DNA of 64,000 bases, from contig CP054190.1 in the NCBI GenBank assembly GCA_015709575.1, positions 930,001-994,000 on the forward strand. Reading direction: 5' to 3'. The position numbers and the translations under genes were made by a program. Under the pieces are notes generated by a model, which saw nothing but the letters and a program-made list of their open reading frames with translations, made no database searches and was not told where the DNA came from. The stretch is from Planctomycetia bacterium (GTDB lineage: Bacteria > Planctomycetota > Phycisphaerae > UBA1845 > Fen-1342). Position 1 is the first letter of the stretch; every line of letters starts with the position of its first letter. Shown piece by piece: positions 37,949 to 46,913 of this stretch.

Positions 37949-40342
37949 GTGCTGCCCGGACCTCGGAAAGTCGAGCCTCGCACGTTCTTTCTGAATGAGA
38001 CGCATGAACTTGCGTCCATGGAGAAGGAAGGGGGCGGTCGCGCGCCAGAATACGCCGGCATTTCGTGGGCCGCAAAGGCGAAACAGCTCAGTAGCAGTCT
38101 GCGCAAAGTCGTCGATGCCGTGAAGTCTTCGCACGATCCGCTGAAGGACGACCGTTATTTTGTAATTGCGCAGCCGGTTGCCGACGTCGAAAAACGCTCC
38201 GTGGACAAGAAAAAAGCCCCGAAGGGCACGTTCAGGGAACGAACCGATTTTGGCGGCTCGCATGCCCGTGTGTTTGACCGCCTGGGTTTGGATCTGTTGC
38301 AAGTAACGGACGACGGGAAAGCGGTTGTTCACGCCCAAGCGGAACGTATGGACCAAATACTTCAGCGGTCCGAGTCGTTGGCGCAGCTCGGGTCCCGCGA
38401 ACAATCGCGATGGGTAACGATCGACTCGTTCGACACCATTCCGCTCGAACTTCGGGTGGATGCCGACTGGTTTAGGGCGCTGCGACCGCATCGTGTCGCT
38501 GACGTAGTCATCGAACTTCAACCGGTGCTCAACCGTGTCGAGGCAGACCGAGTCTTGCGGTCGATTGCCGACCTCCTTTCTGAACGCGAAGGCGAACAAC
38601 TCACGGGGACTGGCACTGACTTTTCGGGCCGGCACTGGTTTCGCGGAAAAGCGTCGCAGCAGTCCGTCCGCGCGATTGCCCGCGACTTCTTCTCGGTGCA
38701 GGCTATTCATTCGCCATTATTCTCGATCGCTGCCGGAAAGAGCAAGGGATCGGGTGCAGTAGCGCCCGCAAGGCTGGCGCTGGGACCAAGCGCGTCCGCC
38801 GACGCGCACGCGCTTCCGTGCGTGGCTGTGTTGGATCTGGGGGTGCCGGCCGATCACCGACAGCTCGCCTCGTATCGACGCGGTCAGTTTGTTCCAACCG
38901 ATGCGCCGCGGCCGCCAATCGGGGACCACGGCGCGTTCGTCGCATCGCGTGTCGTCTTTGGCGAGCACGACACCCCTGAAGGTCTTGCCGGCTCTATTGG
39001 CCGTTGCAGTTTCTACGATGCGATCGTGGCCGAGTATCCTGACGGGACCGGTGCGAATAATCGCGTAAACGACAAGATCGTGATGGACGCTCTCCGTGGC
39101 GTTCGTGGTGCCGCGCCTGACGTACGCGTCTTCAATCTGAGCTTCGGTGATGCCCGCCCGCTTGGCGATTTCGCGCCGGTGGAGCGTCGTGAAAAACGGT
39201 TGATGCTTCAGGACTTGGACAACTTCATTTTCGCATCTGACACAATCGTCGTCGTCGCTGCGGGCAACTCCCGCCCTGGTGTGATTCCCACTCCGGGCTA
39301 CCCCAATCATCACGCCGATGCGAATTGGGCTCTCGGCCCGTGGGCTTGCGGGTTCAACACACTCGTTTGCGGTTCATTCGTGTCGCGCGTCTCAACGAGC
39401 GGCTTGGCACAAGTTGGCTGGCCAAGCCCATTTTCCCGAATCGGCCCCGGGCTCTGCGACGCACCCGTGCCCTCGTTTGGCGCTCCTGGTGGTAACACGG
39501 ATGCGGAGTATCGGCGGCCAACGGGCCTTGGTGTGTGGGGGTATTCCGGAGCGGGCCTCGTCGAGGACCGCGCAGGCACATCATTCGCCGCCCCGCTGTT
39601 GGCCCGCGAGGCCGCTCATACTCTGCACCAGCTGCAGCAATTCTGCACGGCGGGAACACAACCTTTCGCTGTTCTCGCGCGCGCGTTTCTGTCGTTGGTT
39701 GCGGAGCGTCCATCGGACGATGTCCCCAGCGAGGAACTCGTTGTTCGCGCGCTTGGAAACGGGTTGGCTAGCTCAACCCGACTTGCTCTCCCAGCGCCCA
39801 GATCGGCTGTGATCTTGTGGCAGGGCTATATCGGGTCTCCGAATGACGTTGTCCGTGTCCAATTGCCGATCCCGTCCAAGTGGTTGGCGGAAGCAGCGCA
39901 GCCGATTCTGCGAGTCGTGATTTCCGCCGATCCGCCGGTGAACGAGGTGGCGCACGCAACCTGGGCTTGCCGGCGGATTCGCCCGGTTCTTCGCCCCGGT
40001 CCAGATGTTCGTGCGGTAACAGCCCCGCGCGGCGGGCACGCGAGTTACCCGTGCATCGACCGGCGCTACCCCCTGTCGCGCTACAAACCTGGAAACGAGA
40101 ATGCGGCGGCGGGCGATATGTGGTTGATCGAGCTGTCGTATGAGGATGTCGCGCCCTATCCGCCGGGCATGGATTTCGATCCACGACAACGCGTGGCCTT
40201 TGCCGCTGAGCTGTTCGACGCGTCGGCCGTCCCCGCGGACCCTCAGCCGGCGATGCAAGCGCTTCCGACGGCGGGGAGCATGACGCACCTCTCGATTCAG
40301 CCCGCAGCGATTCGCCATCCAGTGATCGTCCGCACACGCTAG
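37949..40342 (+). CDS. ietS: Subtilisin-like S8 protease of IetAS-like defence pair
   Basis: 797 aa from GTG, with SD AAGGAG six bases upstream that overlaps the end of the ATPase gene. Residues ~1-285 are a helical, charged N-terminal region without a signal peptide. The S8 peptidase domain spans ~290-560 with the triad D296 (VAVLDLGVP), H327 (GDHGAFVAS) and S545 (GTSFAAP), and the oxyanion Asn region VAAGNS. The ~240-residue C-terminus is unassigned. The lack of an export signal supports a cytoplasmic effector, as in IetS. Activation by phage infection and substrate choice are inferred from the family, not visible here. Confidence 0.85.
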   Translation: MLPGPRKVEPRTFFLNETHELASMEKEGGGRAPEYAGISWAAKAKQLSSSLRKVVDAVKSSHDPLKDDRYFVIAQPVADVEKRSVDKKKAPKGTFRERTDFGGSHARVFDRLGLDLLQVTDDGKAVVHAQAERMDQILQRSESLAQLGSREQSRWVTIDSFDTIPLELRVDADWFRALRPHRVADVVIELQPVLNRVEADRVLRSIADLLSEREGEQLTGTGTDFSGRHWFRGKASQQSVRAIARDFFSVQAIHSPLFSIAAGKSKGSGAVAPARLALGPSASADAHALPCVAVLDLGVPADHRQLASYRRGQFVPTDAPRPPIGDHGAFVASRVVFGEHDTPEGLAGSIGRCSFYDAIVAEYPDGTGANNRVNDKIVMDALRGVRGAAPDVRVFNLSFGDARPLGDFAPVERREKRLMLQDLDNFIFASDTIVVVAAGNSRPGVIPTPGYPNHHADANWALGPWACGFNTLVCGSFVSRVSTSGLAQVGWPSPFSRIGPGLCDAPVPSFGAPGGNTDAEYRRPTGLGVWGYSGAGLVEDRAGTSFAAPLLAREAAHTLHQLQQFCTAGTQPFAVLARAFLSLVAERPSDDVPSEELVVRALGNGLASSTRLALPAPRSAVILWQGYIGSPNDVVRVQLPIPSKWLAEAAQPILRVVISADPPVNEVAHATWACRRIRPVLRPGPDVRAVTAPRGGHASYPCIDRRYPLSRYKPGNENAAAGDMWLIELSYEDVAPYPPGMDFDPRQRVAFAAELFDASAVPADPQPAMQALPTAGSMTHLSIQPAAIRHPVIVRTR

Positions 40343-40777
40343 AGCATTCTTGCAGGATGCTGCTAACACTTCACGGGCCTCCGACATTTTACGAGATAGC
40401 GGCGCTTTAGCGCGTGCGATTGGAGTACCCTCGTATGTCCTGAACGCGCGCAGCGTGGCGCATCATACTGGCGGGCTGGACGACCTGATTTCGGCGTTGC
40501 GGTCGGGCGTATGCGATGAGGCCGCGACGTTGCGGCAGTACGGGCAGGGCGCGGAGGAGGTTACGCTGGTGCTGCTGGCGGAGGCCCGCCGAATCGCCGA
40601 CCCGGCGGCCCGTACCGCCAAATTACAAACGACCTGCGATGAATGCGCGCCGCGGGCCGCTTCAGCGGCCATTGCAGAAGGCAATGGGTCGAAGGGGGCG
40701 CGTTAGATAGCGCGGCAAGCACGGCGCGCGGGGCGCATTCGAAATGTGGAACAAATGGGTCGCGGCAATCGACGCGC
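40343..40777. other. 435-base region between the protease and PilZ genes
   Basis: Contains only the weak frame described at 40350-40706. It could mark the downstream border of the defence island. No tRNA-derived repeat or inverted terminal repeats were found. Confidence 0.4.
40350..40706 (+). pseudogene. Possible N-terminal remnant of an IS66-type transposase or small orphan ORF
   Basis: A 118-codon frame from TTG with no ATG in frame. The stretch LRQYGQGAEEVTLVLLAEARRIAD is vaguely like the start of IS66-type transposases of planctomycetes (R-x-G-P-E-A-V-T-x-A-L), and then the frame stops. No terminal repeats or other transposase parts are seen. It fits a decayed mobile element beside the defence genes, but the resemblance is weak and a real small protein cannot be excluded. 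Confidence 0.25.
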
Positions 40778-41197
40778 TCAGCGCGCTGAAGCGCCCGGCG
40801 ACGGCGGACCCTGCATCGTCGCGTCCGCATCCGCCTCGAAGCTGAACTCCACGCCGACGAGGTAGCCGACCGCCGCCGGCGTGCAGTGCCTGACAAACCC
40901 CGCCCCGTAGCAGCTCATCTCCGGCTCATGGATCGCCAGCGTGATCGGCGTGTCGGCCGCGATCGGGCGGCGCGTCCGCATCGCCAGGCCGCCGGCGCTG
41001 AGGTTGTGAAGCGTCGCCAGCAGGTGCCGCTCGCCATACGCGGTTTCCGGCAGCCAGACCTCGACCGTCCCCGCGAACGGCCAGCGCTCTTCATGCCGCC
41101 GGCCCGCGGCCTGCTTCGATTGAAACTTCACCTGGCGTGACTCCAGCAACGCGCGGATGGTCGACGGCGCGAGTTTGACGATCTGCTCTGCGTCCAT
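40778..41197 (-). CDS. PilZ-domain protein
   Basis: 139 aa. PilZ signature residues RRHEERWPF (RxxxR-type, near residue 33) and NLSAGGLAMRTRRPI (N/DxSxxG) are both present, followed by the beta barrel (ADTPITLAIHEPE, GYLVGVEFSFEADAD). PilZ domains bind cyclic di-GMP through these two motifs. The N-terminal ~30 residues are helical (EQIVKLAPSTIRALLESRQV). SD GGGGAG precedes the ATG. Its partner process is not evident; no diguanylate cyclase or pilus genes are adjacent. Confidence 0.88.
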   Translation of the reverse strand: MDAEQIVKLAPSTIRALLESRQVKFQSKQAAGRRHEERWPFAGTVEVWLPETAYGERHLLATLHNLSAGGLAMRTRRPIAADTPITLAIHEPEMSCYGAGFVRHCTPAAVGYLVGVEFSFEADADATMQGPPSPGASAR

Positions 41198-41659
41198 GGT
41201 TTTCTCCCCGCTCGCGACGGGCGCTTGCCCGCCGAATCTTCATCGTGTCGCCGCGGCTGCGGCATCACTTCCAATTCTCGCAATTCCTTGCCGCGGTGCG
41301 TCGTTTTCGGAGCTGCATGCTCCCAAACCGCGCCCGATGGCGCCATCTGACGCGGTCTGATGCAATTGAGCGCGATAACACCTGACCGCCACGGCGGTTC
41401 CAGCCTCCCCAAGCGCATGTCCTCGGGATTGCCAGTTCGGGAGCGTCCGACGATCGCGCCGCGCGCCGCCTGCGCCAACCCATAATCCATTCGTTGCCAT
41501 CCGGCGAACTCTCGCCAACGTAGATTCCGCCGCTGCCCTTCGCGCCGCCGTCGGCGGTTTCGGATACTTCCTTCGTCCGCCGCGACACGACGGGCTTCCG
41601 ACGAGCGCATGCGCTCGTTCCGTTCCGCGGGCGGATGGGGGAAAGAAGGGGGGAAGAAA
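41198..41659. other. 462-base gap between PilZ and metzincin-like lipoprotein genes
   Basis: Divergent intergenic space expected to hold both promoters. No clear -35/-10 pair, RNA gene or ORF was found; frames here are shadows with no recognisable protein. Confidence 0.45.
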
Positions 41660-42880
41660 ATGCGCAGCGGGTTTCTCGCGCTGCTTCCGGCGGCATGGCT
41701 GCTGGCAAGCGGGTGCGTTCCGCAGGAGGAGCAGCCTGGCGTCAACAACGCACTGGGCGTACTCAGTCCAGGTGCGGCCGCCGCCACCGGCAGTTCCGGC
41801 AATGCGACCGCCGTTTCCAGCGGCGGCGCAGCGGCCCAGTCGCTGCGCATCACCGGTACGCTCGGCGGCGGTTCCAGTCACCAGGTCACTGGCATCGGAA
41901 GTGCGTCGCCGGGTGAACAGATTCTCATCCGCAGCGGCCCCGGTAGCGCCAATCGGGCGTTCATTGTCGTATTGCTGGACGACAATCTTGACCTCGTGCT
42001 GCGGTCCGCGATCGGCGGCAGCGTCAGCGCGTCGCACATCGTCAGGCACGCAGCCGCCGACCTGCGCATCGGCGTCATGACCGTCAGCGGCGGATCCGGC
42101 GGCGATTACGAACTGTTGGTCGATCGCGTCGGCACGGTCGCTGTGCCGGCGCCGGCGGAGCAGGTCGTCTACCTGAACTTTGCCGGGGGTAACGGCGTGC
42201 GAGTAAATCGTCGCGCACCGATCTCTTTCCCCGCGTTTGACGCCGCGCGGCTCGGCAGCGCGTATGCCGGCCGCACGCAGGAGATGAAATCCGCCATTAC
42301 CGCGCAAATGCGAGCAGATTACGCTTCCTACAACGTATCGATCCTCTCGTCGGACGACGGCCCTCCGCCGGCCGGGACGCACGCGGTGGTGCACTTCGGC
42401 GGCGACGATGACGGACTGCTGGGTCTCGCCGATAATGTGGACATGTACAATCAGGACCCGGCGCAGACGGCCGTGGTCTACGCCGATGCATTCGGGCTGT
42501 ATGCCGTGATGCAGCTTGACGCCGACGAAATGGCGACGATGATCGGCAACGTCGGCAGCCACGAGCTGGGGCACCTGCTCGGGCTGTTCCACACTCGAAA
42601 CCCGGTCGACGTGATGGATACGACCGGCAGCGCCTGGGAGTTGGCGGTCGATCAGTCCTTCGCCCGCGTGGCGCTGGAGCCCAGCGTTTTTCCGACCGGC
42701 TTCGGCAATTCACCGCTGCTGCTGTCGCAGACTGTGGGCGCTCGGGTCGCTGCCGCGGTGGAGGCTGGTCCGGAGGTCGCCAAGAGCGGCGCAGCGCGCT
42801 TGAAGATGTCCCGCGCCCGCAGGCTGGCGCAGGAGGAGATCGGTCACCGATGCGGAACGTGTGCTCACCTCGACGATTGA
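41660..42880 (+). CDS. Metzincin-like zinc-protease lipoprotein, copy 1
   Basis: 406 aa. Lipobox LASGC with the lipidated Cys at residue 19. A disordered Ala/Ser/Gly linker is followed by a PPC-like beta domain (residues ~60-160) and a protease-like domain carrying HELGHLLGLFH (H301), i.e. HExxHxxGxxH, and a Met-turn VMDTTGS. These are the zinc ligands and Met-turn of metzincins. A mononuclear zinc endopeptidase anchored on the outer side of the membrane is the likely product. Its last 31 bases overlap the start of the paralogous gene downstream, so they form a transcriptional and translational unit. Confidence 0.8.
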   Translation: MRSGFLALLPAAWLLASGCVPQEEQPGVNNALGVLSPGAAAATGSSGNATAVSSGGAAAQSLRITGTLGGGSSHQVTGIGSASPGEQILIRSGPGSANRAFIVVLLDDNLDLVLRSAIGGSVSASHIVRHAAADLRIGVMTVSGGSGGDYELLVDRVGTVAVPAPAEQVVYLNFAGGNGVRVNRRAPISFPAFDAARLGSAYAGRTQEMKSAITAQMRADYASYNVSILSSDDGPPPAGTHAVVHFGGDDDGLLGLADNVDMYNQDPAQTAVVYADAFGLYAVMQLDADEMATMIGNVGSHELGHLLGLFHTRNPVDVMDTTGSAWELAVDQSFARVALEPSVFPTGFGNSPLLLSQTVGARVAAAVEAGPEVAKSGAARLKMSRARRLAQEEIGHRCGTCAHLDD

Positions 42881-43965
42881 CGGGTCCGCTTCGGCTTCTC
42901 TTTATTCCAGGCATCGCGATCCTGCTGGTGGGCGGTTGCCCGCAGCAGCCCACCGATCCCGACTCGCCCGACACGGCCGACAATTCCACGCTCGCTACGG
43001 CGTCCGTCCTGCGCTTCGACGCCAATGAGACGATTCGCTTTGAAGGCGAGATCTCCACTACGGCCGATATTGACGTGTATCGGCTGGGGAAGTTGTCTCG
43101 CGGGGATCGCATCTACGCGGATGTAAGGGCGATTGCGGCGCGGCTGGATCTGGTCGCAGCCGTCTTCGACGTCGACGAGAACGTGCACATCTTCAACGAT
43201 GACCGCGCTGCGGATGCATCCGACCTCAACCCGCTGATTGACTTCGTGGTTCGCGGCCGCAACGGGGATTTCTTTCTTGGTGTGCAGGCGCTCACCGGCA
43301 CGACCGGCACCGGCCGCTACGAGGTGGAAGTTCGGATCACTCGCGGCGTGGGCGTACCGGACCCCACGCCGCAGATCGTGTTCCTGGAGTGGCGCGGCGG
43401 ATCCGGATTGACGGTGCCGAACGTCGGCGTGTTCAACCTCCCGCCGTTTGACGCGACGCAGGTCGGGCTCAGTTCGTCGCAGACGGCGGCGCTCAAGCAG
43501 CGCGTCGCCGCGATCGTGAAGGACCGCTACGCCGGGTTCAATCTGCTCGTGCAAAATTCGGACGATCACGCGACCCCGAGTGGGCCGCACTCGACGATCT
43601 TCTTCGGCAGCAACAGCTCGACCGCGTTCGCGATCTCCGAGCAGATCGACTCCTTCAACGCCGATCCGTCCGATAATGCAATTGTTTTCACGGGGGCGTT
43701 TCGGGATGCGTTCGCGGCATCGCGCCCGAATTTTGAGGAACTGGCCCAGGGCATCGGCAACACCACGGCGCACGAAGTGGGACACCTGCTAGGGCTGGTT
43801 CATACCCGGAACTGCAACGAGCTGATGGACACCACCTGCGGAAACGCCCGCATCCTCCAGCCGCAGAACTTCGGTGCGGCCCCACTGGATGACTCGGTTT
43901 TCGGCTTCGGCGTGCAGGACGCGGCCGAGTTGCTGACTTGGATCCTGGGGCTTGCCGGCGGCTGA
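42850..43965 (+). CDS. Metzincin-like zinc-protease lipoprotein, copy 2
   Basis: 371 aa. Lipobox VGGC at residue 30; its signal is preceded by a longer basic stretch. PPC-like domain (FDANETIRFEGEISTTADIDVYRL, quoted in part) then the protease domain with HEVGHLLGLVH (H308) and Met-turn LMDTTCGN. It is homologous to the gene upstream: both share IVF/VYLxFxGG, DxFNxDPxxxAVVxxxAF and GNxxxHExGHLLGL, so a tandem duplication is likely. Two surface metalloproteases with similar cores may have different targets. The Cys after the Met-turn (TTCGN) is particular to this copy. Confidence 0.8.
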   Translation: MRNVCSPRRLTGPLRLLFIPGIAILLVGGCPQQPTDPDSPDTADNSTLATASVLRFDANETIRFEGEISTTADIDVYRLGKLSRGDRIYADVRAIAARLDLVAAVFDVDENVHIFNDDRAADASDLNPLIDFVVRGRNGDFFLGVQALTGTTGTGRYEVEVRITRGVGVPDPTPQIVFLEWRGGSGLTVPNVGVFNLPPFDATQVGLSSSQTAALKQRVAAIVKDRYAGFNLLVQNSDDHATPSGPHSTIFFGSNSSTAFAISEQIDSFNADPSDNAIVFTGAFRDAFAASRPNFEELAQGIGNTTAHEVGHLLGLVHTRNCNELMDTTCGNARILQPQNFGAAPLDDSVFGFGVQDAAELLTWILGLAGG

Positions 43966-44035
43966 TTTTCACTCGCGCTCACGATTTTCACATTCGCCGA
44001 AGCTTTCGAAACCGCTGAAACTCGGCCCGCGCGGT

Positions 44036-44064
44036 TTGAAATCGTACCCTACAAGTGCTATATT
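44036..44064 (+). promoter_or_regulatory. Isc operon promoter
   Basis: TTGAAA (44036-44041), a 17-base spacer and TATATT (44059-44064), 65 bases before the iscR ATG. A short imperfect dyad (CTAT-N7-ATAG, 44058-44072) overlaps the -10 end and could be an IscR-type operator; autoregulation by IscR is common in the family. Confidence 0.65.
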
Positions 44065-44128
44065 CCTCATAGTCCGATCACGCTTGGTGCTGCGCCGCGC
44101 GCGGCCGGATCGGTACAACGGAAGGTCC

Positions 44129-44596
44129 ATGCTGTCGCTGACAAAAAAAGCGGAGTACGCCCTGATCGCGATGTACCACCTGGCCCGCGGAGAAGCGGAG
44201 GCGGTGTGGTCGGCCCGTGACATTTCGATCCGCCATGGCGTGCCGCTGCCGCTGCTGATGAACGTGCTCAAGACGCTGCACCATGCCGGGCTGGTTCGCT
44301 CGACCCGGGGCGCGCGCGGCGGGTACACGCTGGACCGTCCTAGCGGCTCGATCTCGCTGGCGGAGATCATCGAAGCTGTGGAAGGGCCGGTTGCGCTGGT
44401 GGAGTGCGTCGGCGAGGCGGCGGAGCAGGGCGGTTGCGATCTGACCGAGACGTGCCCGATCCGAGCGCCGATCGCGCGGATTCATGCGCGGCTCCGCCAG
44501 GTGTTGGCCGATGTCAGCTTGGCGGACGTGGCGTACGACGAAGGACTTGTGGAACTGAACACCCCGAGAAAAACCTCAAAGGTGCTGGCCCGATGA
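44129..44596 (+). CDS. iscR: Rrf2/IscR-type Fe-S regulator
   Basis: 155 aa. Winged helix [23 protein letters not shown] with recognition region [25 protein letters not shown] and wing [13 protein letters not shown]. Three cysteines C93, C103 and C109 (spacing 9 and 5) in [20 protein letters not shown] match the [2Fe-2S] ligands of IscR, with a wider first spacing. It should sense Fe-S status and repress the operon it heads. Its stop overlaps the iscS start (ATGA). The ATG at 44129 has GAAGG upstream; the longer frame runs through the promoter and is excluded. Confidence 0.92.
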   Translation: MLSLTKKAEYALIAMYHLARGEAEAVWSARDISIRHGVPLPLLMNVLKTLHHAGLVRSTRGARGGYTLDRPSGSISLAEIIEAVEGPVALVECVGEAAEQGGCDLTETCPIRAPIARIHARLRQVLADVSLADVAYDEGLVELNTPRKTSKVLAR

Positions 44597-45813
44597 AGCA
44601 AAGCGTTTATCTCGATAACAACGCCACCACGCAGGTGGACCCGCGCGTGGTGGAGGCGATGCTGCCGTATTTCACGACGAAGTTCGGAAACGCGGCGTCG
44701 CGGAATCACGCTTTCGGCTGGGAGGCCGAGGCGGGTGTGGATACCGCCCGCGAGCAAGTGGCGCAGGTGATCGGTGCGGATTCCAAGGAAATCATCTTCA
44801 CCAGCGGCGCGACCGAGTCGAACAACATTGCGATCAAGGGTGTCGCGGCGATGTACGGCGACAAGGGCCGTCACATCATCACGCAGAAGACTGAGCACAA
44901 GGCGGTGCTCGATCCCTGCCAGTACCTGGCGGAAAAGCACGGATTTCGCGTGACGGTGCTGGAAGTTGATGCGCAGGGGCTGATCGACCTACAGCAGCTT
45001 CGAGCCGCGATGACGGACGACACCGTGCTGGTGTCGATCATGCATGGCAACAACGAAATCGGAACGCTGCAGCCGATCACCGAGATCGGCCGGTTGTGCA
45101 AGGAGCGCGGCGTGCTCTTTCACACCGACGCCTGCCAGACCTTCGGCAAAGTGCCGATCGACGTCGAGGCGATGGGCATTGACCTGCTGAGCTGCAGCGC
45201 CCACAAGATTCACGGCCCCAAGGGCGTCGGCGCGCTGTACGTCCGGCGCAAGCGCCCTCGGGTGCGCTGCGAGGCGGTGCTGCACGGCGGTGGTCACGAG
45301 CGCGGCATGCGCAGCGGCACGCTGAACGTGCCGGGAATCGTGGGCCTCGGCAGGGCCGCCGAGCTATGCCGCGAGGGGCTTGCGAACGGCGAGGTGCAGC
45401 GCATGGCGCAGCTCCGCGACCGGCTGTTCCAGCGGCTTTCGTCGCGACTGTCTGATATCAACGTCAACGGACACCCCACAGCGCGAACGCCGTCGAACCT
45501 GAACGTGTCGTTCGCGTTCGTCGAGGGCGAGAGCCTGATGATGGGCTTTTCGGAGATCGCCGTGTCCAGCGGCTCGGCTTGCACCAGCGCGTCGCTGGAG
45601 CCGAGCTATGTCCTGAAGGCGCTCGGCGTGGGTGATGAATTGGCGCACAGCAGCATCCGCTTCTCGCTGGGGCGCTTCACGACGCAGGAGGAGATCGACT
45701 ACACCGCCGACCGGGTGGTGGCGGCGGTCGAGCATCTGCGCAAGATGAGCCCGCTGGCGGAGATGGCGGCGGAAGGAATTGACCTCAAGACGGTGGAATG
45801 GGCGCATCACTAG
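44593..45813 (+). CDS. iscS: Cysteine desulfurase IscS
   Basis: 406 aa. [27 protein letters not shown] start, PLP-binding lysine K205 in [25 protein letters not shown], and the active-site Cys loop [14 protein letters not shown] (C330), in the long flexible form typical of IscS rather than SufS. It removes sulfur from cysteine and passes it to IscU. ATGA overlap with iscR; iscU follows by 52 bases. The order iscR-iscS-iscU-iscA-hscB-hscA-fdx matches the proteobacterial operon. Confidence 0.96.
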   Translation: MKQSVYLDNNATTQVDPRVVEAMLPYFTTKFGNAASRNHAFGWEAEAGVDTAREQVAQVIGADSKEIIFTSGATESNNIAIKGVAAMYGDKGRHIITQKTEHKAVLDPCQYLAEKHGFRVTVLEVDAQGLIDLQQLRAAMTDDTVLVSIMHGNNEIGTLQPITEIGRLCKERGVLFHTDACQTFGKVPIDVEAMGIDLLSCSAHKIHGPKGVGALYVRRKRPRVRCEAVLHGGGHERGMRSGTLNVPGIVGLGRAAELCREGLANGEVQRMAQLRDRLFQRLSSRLSDINVNGHPTARTPSNLNVSFAFVEGESLMMGFSEIAVSSGSACTSASLEPSYVLKALGVGDELAHSSIRFSLGRFTTQEEIDYTADRVVAAVEHLRKMSPLAEMAAEGIDLKTVEWAHH

Positions 45814-45865
45814 CCCCCCGCGCGGCGAAAATCACCGCACGGCACGACCCGGAGATTGTTAGACC

Positions 45866-46279
45866 ATGGCATACAGCGAAAAGATCATCGATCACTACCA
45901 GAATCCGCGAAACGTCGGCTCGCTCGACAAGAGCGCCCCGAACGTCGGAACGGGCATCGTCGGCGCGCCGGAGTGCGGCGACGTCATGAAGCTGCAGATC
46001 CAGTTCGACGAGAACCAGCGCATCATCGACGCCAAGTTCAAGACCTTCGGCTGCGGCTCGGCGATCGCCAGCAGCTCGCTTGCGACCGAGTGGGTCAAGG
46101 GCCGTACGCTGGATGAGGCGCTCGAGATCAAGAACACCGAGATCGTCCGCGAGTTGGCGCTTCCGCCCGTGAAAATCCATTGCTCGGTGCTGGCCGAGGA
46201 TGCCATCCGGGCCGCCGTTCGCGACGCGAAGGCCAAGGCCGAGCAGGGCCGTACGACCGCGGCCGTGGCTGCGAAGTAG
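45866..46279 (+). CDS. iscU: Fe-S scaffold IscU
   Basis: 137 aa. YSEKIIDHYQNPRNVGSL opening, ligands C37 and D39 (APECGDVMKL), C63 (FGCGSAIASSS) and C106 (KIHCSVLAEDAI), and the LPPVK motif (99-103) recognised by HscA. All conserved scaffold features are intact. A short Ala/Lys tail (AKAEQGRTTAAVAAK) follows the usual end. Assembles [2Fe-2S] clusters with sulfur from IscS, and passes them on through HscA/HscB. Confidence 0.97.
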   Translation: MAYSEKIIDHYQNPRNVGSLDKSAPNVGTGIVGAPECGDVMKLQIQFDENQRIIDAKFKTFGCGSAIASSSLATEWVKGRTLDEALEIKNTEIVRELALPPVKIHCSVLAEDAIRAAVRDAKAKAEQGRTTAAVAAK

Positions 46280-46417
46280 TCCGCCGGCTCCGCCCTAGGA
46301 TTGATGGACAGGCGATCGGCGCGTCCGCGGCAATGGCTGCGGATCGAGCTGCCGTCGCGAAGTGTGAAAGGGCCGCCGCGCACGTTCGCGGCCGGGCCGC
46401 AAAGTGCAGGGAGTTCC

Positions 46418-46852
46418 ATGAGCACGATTCCGAGTCAGGAGACGTCCGCCGCCGCGCAGGCAAAGATCGTTGCGCGCAGTCGCGCGAAGGTGCCCGCGGA
46501 GGGCGATGGGGTGCAGTTGAGCGAGGCCGCCGCGAACGAGATCAAACAGATCATCGAGCGCGACAAGATGCCCGACACCATGTACCTGTTCGTCGCCGTC
46601 AAGGGCGGCGGGTGCAGCGGCTTTCAGTACGTCCTCGACCTTCGCGATGAGGCCGTCCAGCCCGTCGGCGACAACGACGAGATCTTCGAGTCTCGCGGCG
46701 TCACGATCGTGGCCGACTTCAAGAGCTACGTCGTCGGCAACCTCGCCGGGACCACGATCGACTATCACTCGAGCGTGATGGGCGCAGGCTTCACGTTCAA
46801 TAACCCGAACGCGAAGCACACCTGCGGCTGCGGCAGCAGCTACTCGGCATGA
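46418..46852 (+). CDS. iscA: A-type Fe-S carrier IscA
   Basis: 144 aa. A ~30-residue N-terminal extension precedes the HesB fold VQLSEAAANEIKQIIERD, VKGGGCSGFQYVLDL (C66), and the C-terminal HTCGCGSSYSA (C136 and C138). The three cysteines are the metal ligands of A-type carriers (IscA/SufA/ErpA). It lies in the isc operon, ~138 bases after iscU. The ATG at 46418 is preceded by CAGGGAG; the longer frame upstream overlaps noncoding space. ErpA would be an alternative name, but the context favours IscA. Confidence 0.95.
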   Translation: MSTIPSQETSAAAQAKIVARSRAKVPAEGDGVQLSEAAANEIKQIIERDKMPDTMYLFVAVKGGGCSGFQYVLDLRDEAVQPVGDNDEIFESRGVTIVADFKSYVVGNLAGTTIDYHSSVMGAGFTFNNPNAKHTCGCGSSYSA

Positions 46853-46913
46853 GCGCGCGTCGTACGGTCGCGGCGCATCTCGTTTCCAGAACGGCGGCGG
46901 CGCCGCTCCGGCC

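Noticed and set aside
36391..40777. Direct repeat of the tRNA-Arg 3' end marking an integrated element
   Set aside because: No copy of the tRNA tail was found downstream of the protease gene, so no attachment sites can be claimed.
41240..42592. 450-codon minus-strand frame across the first metzincin gene
   Set aside because: Antisense shadow of a lipoprotein gene with a clear signal and zinc motif; no recognisable domains.
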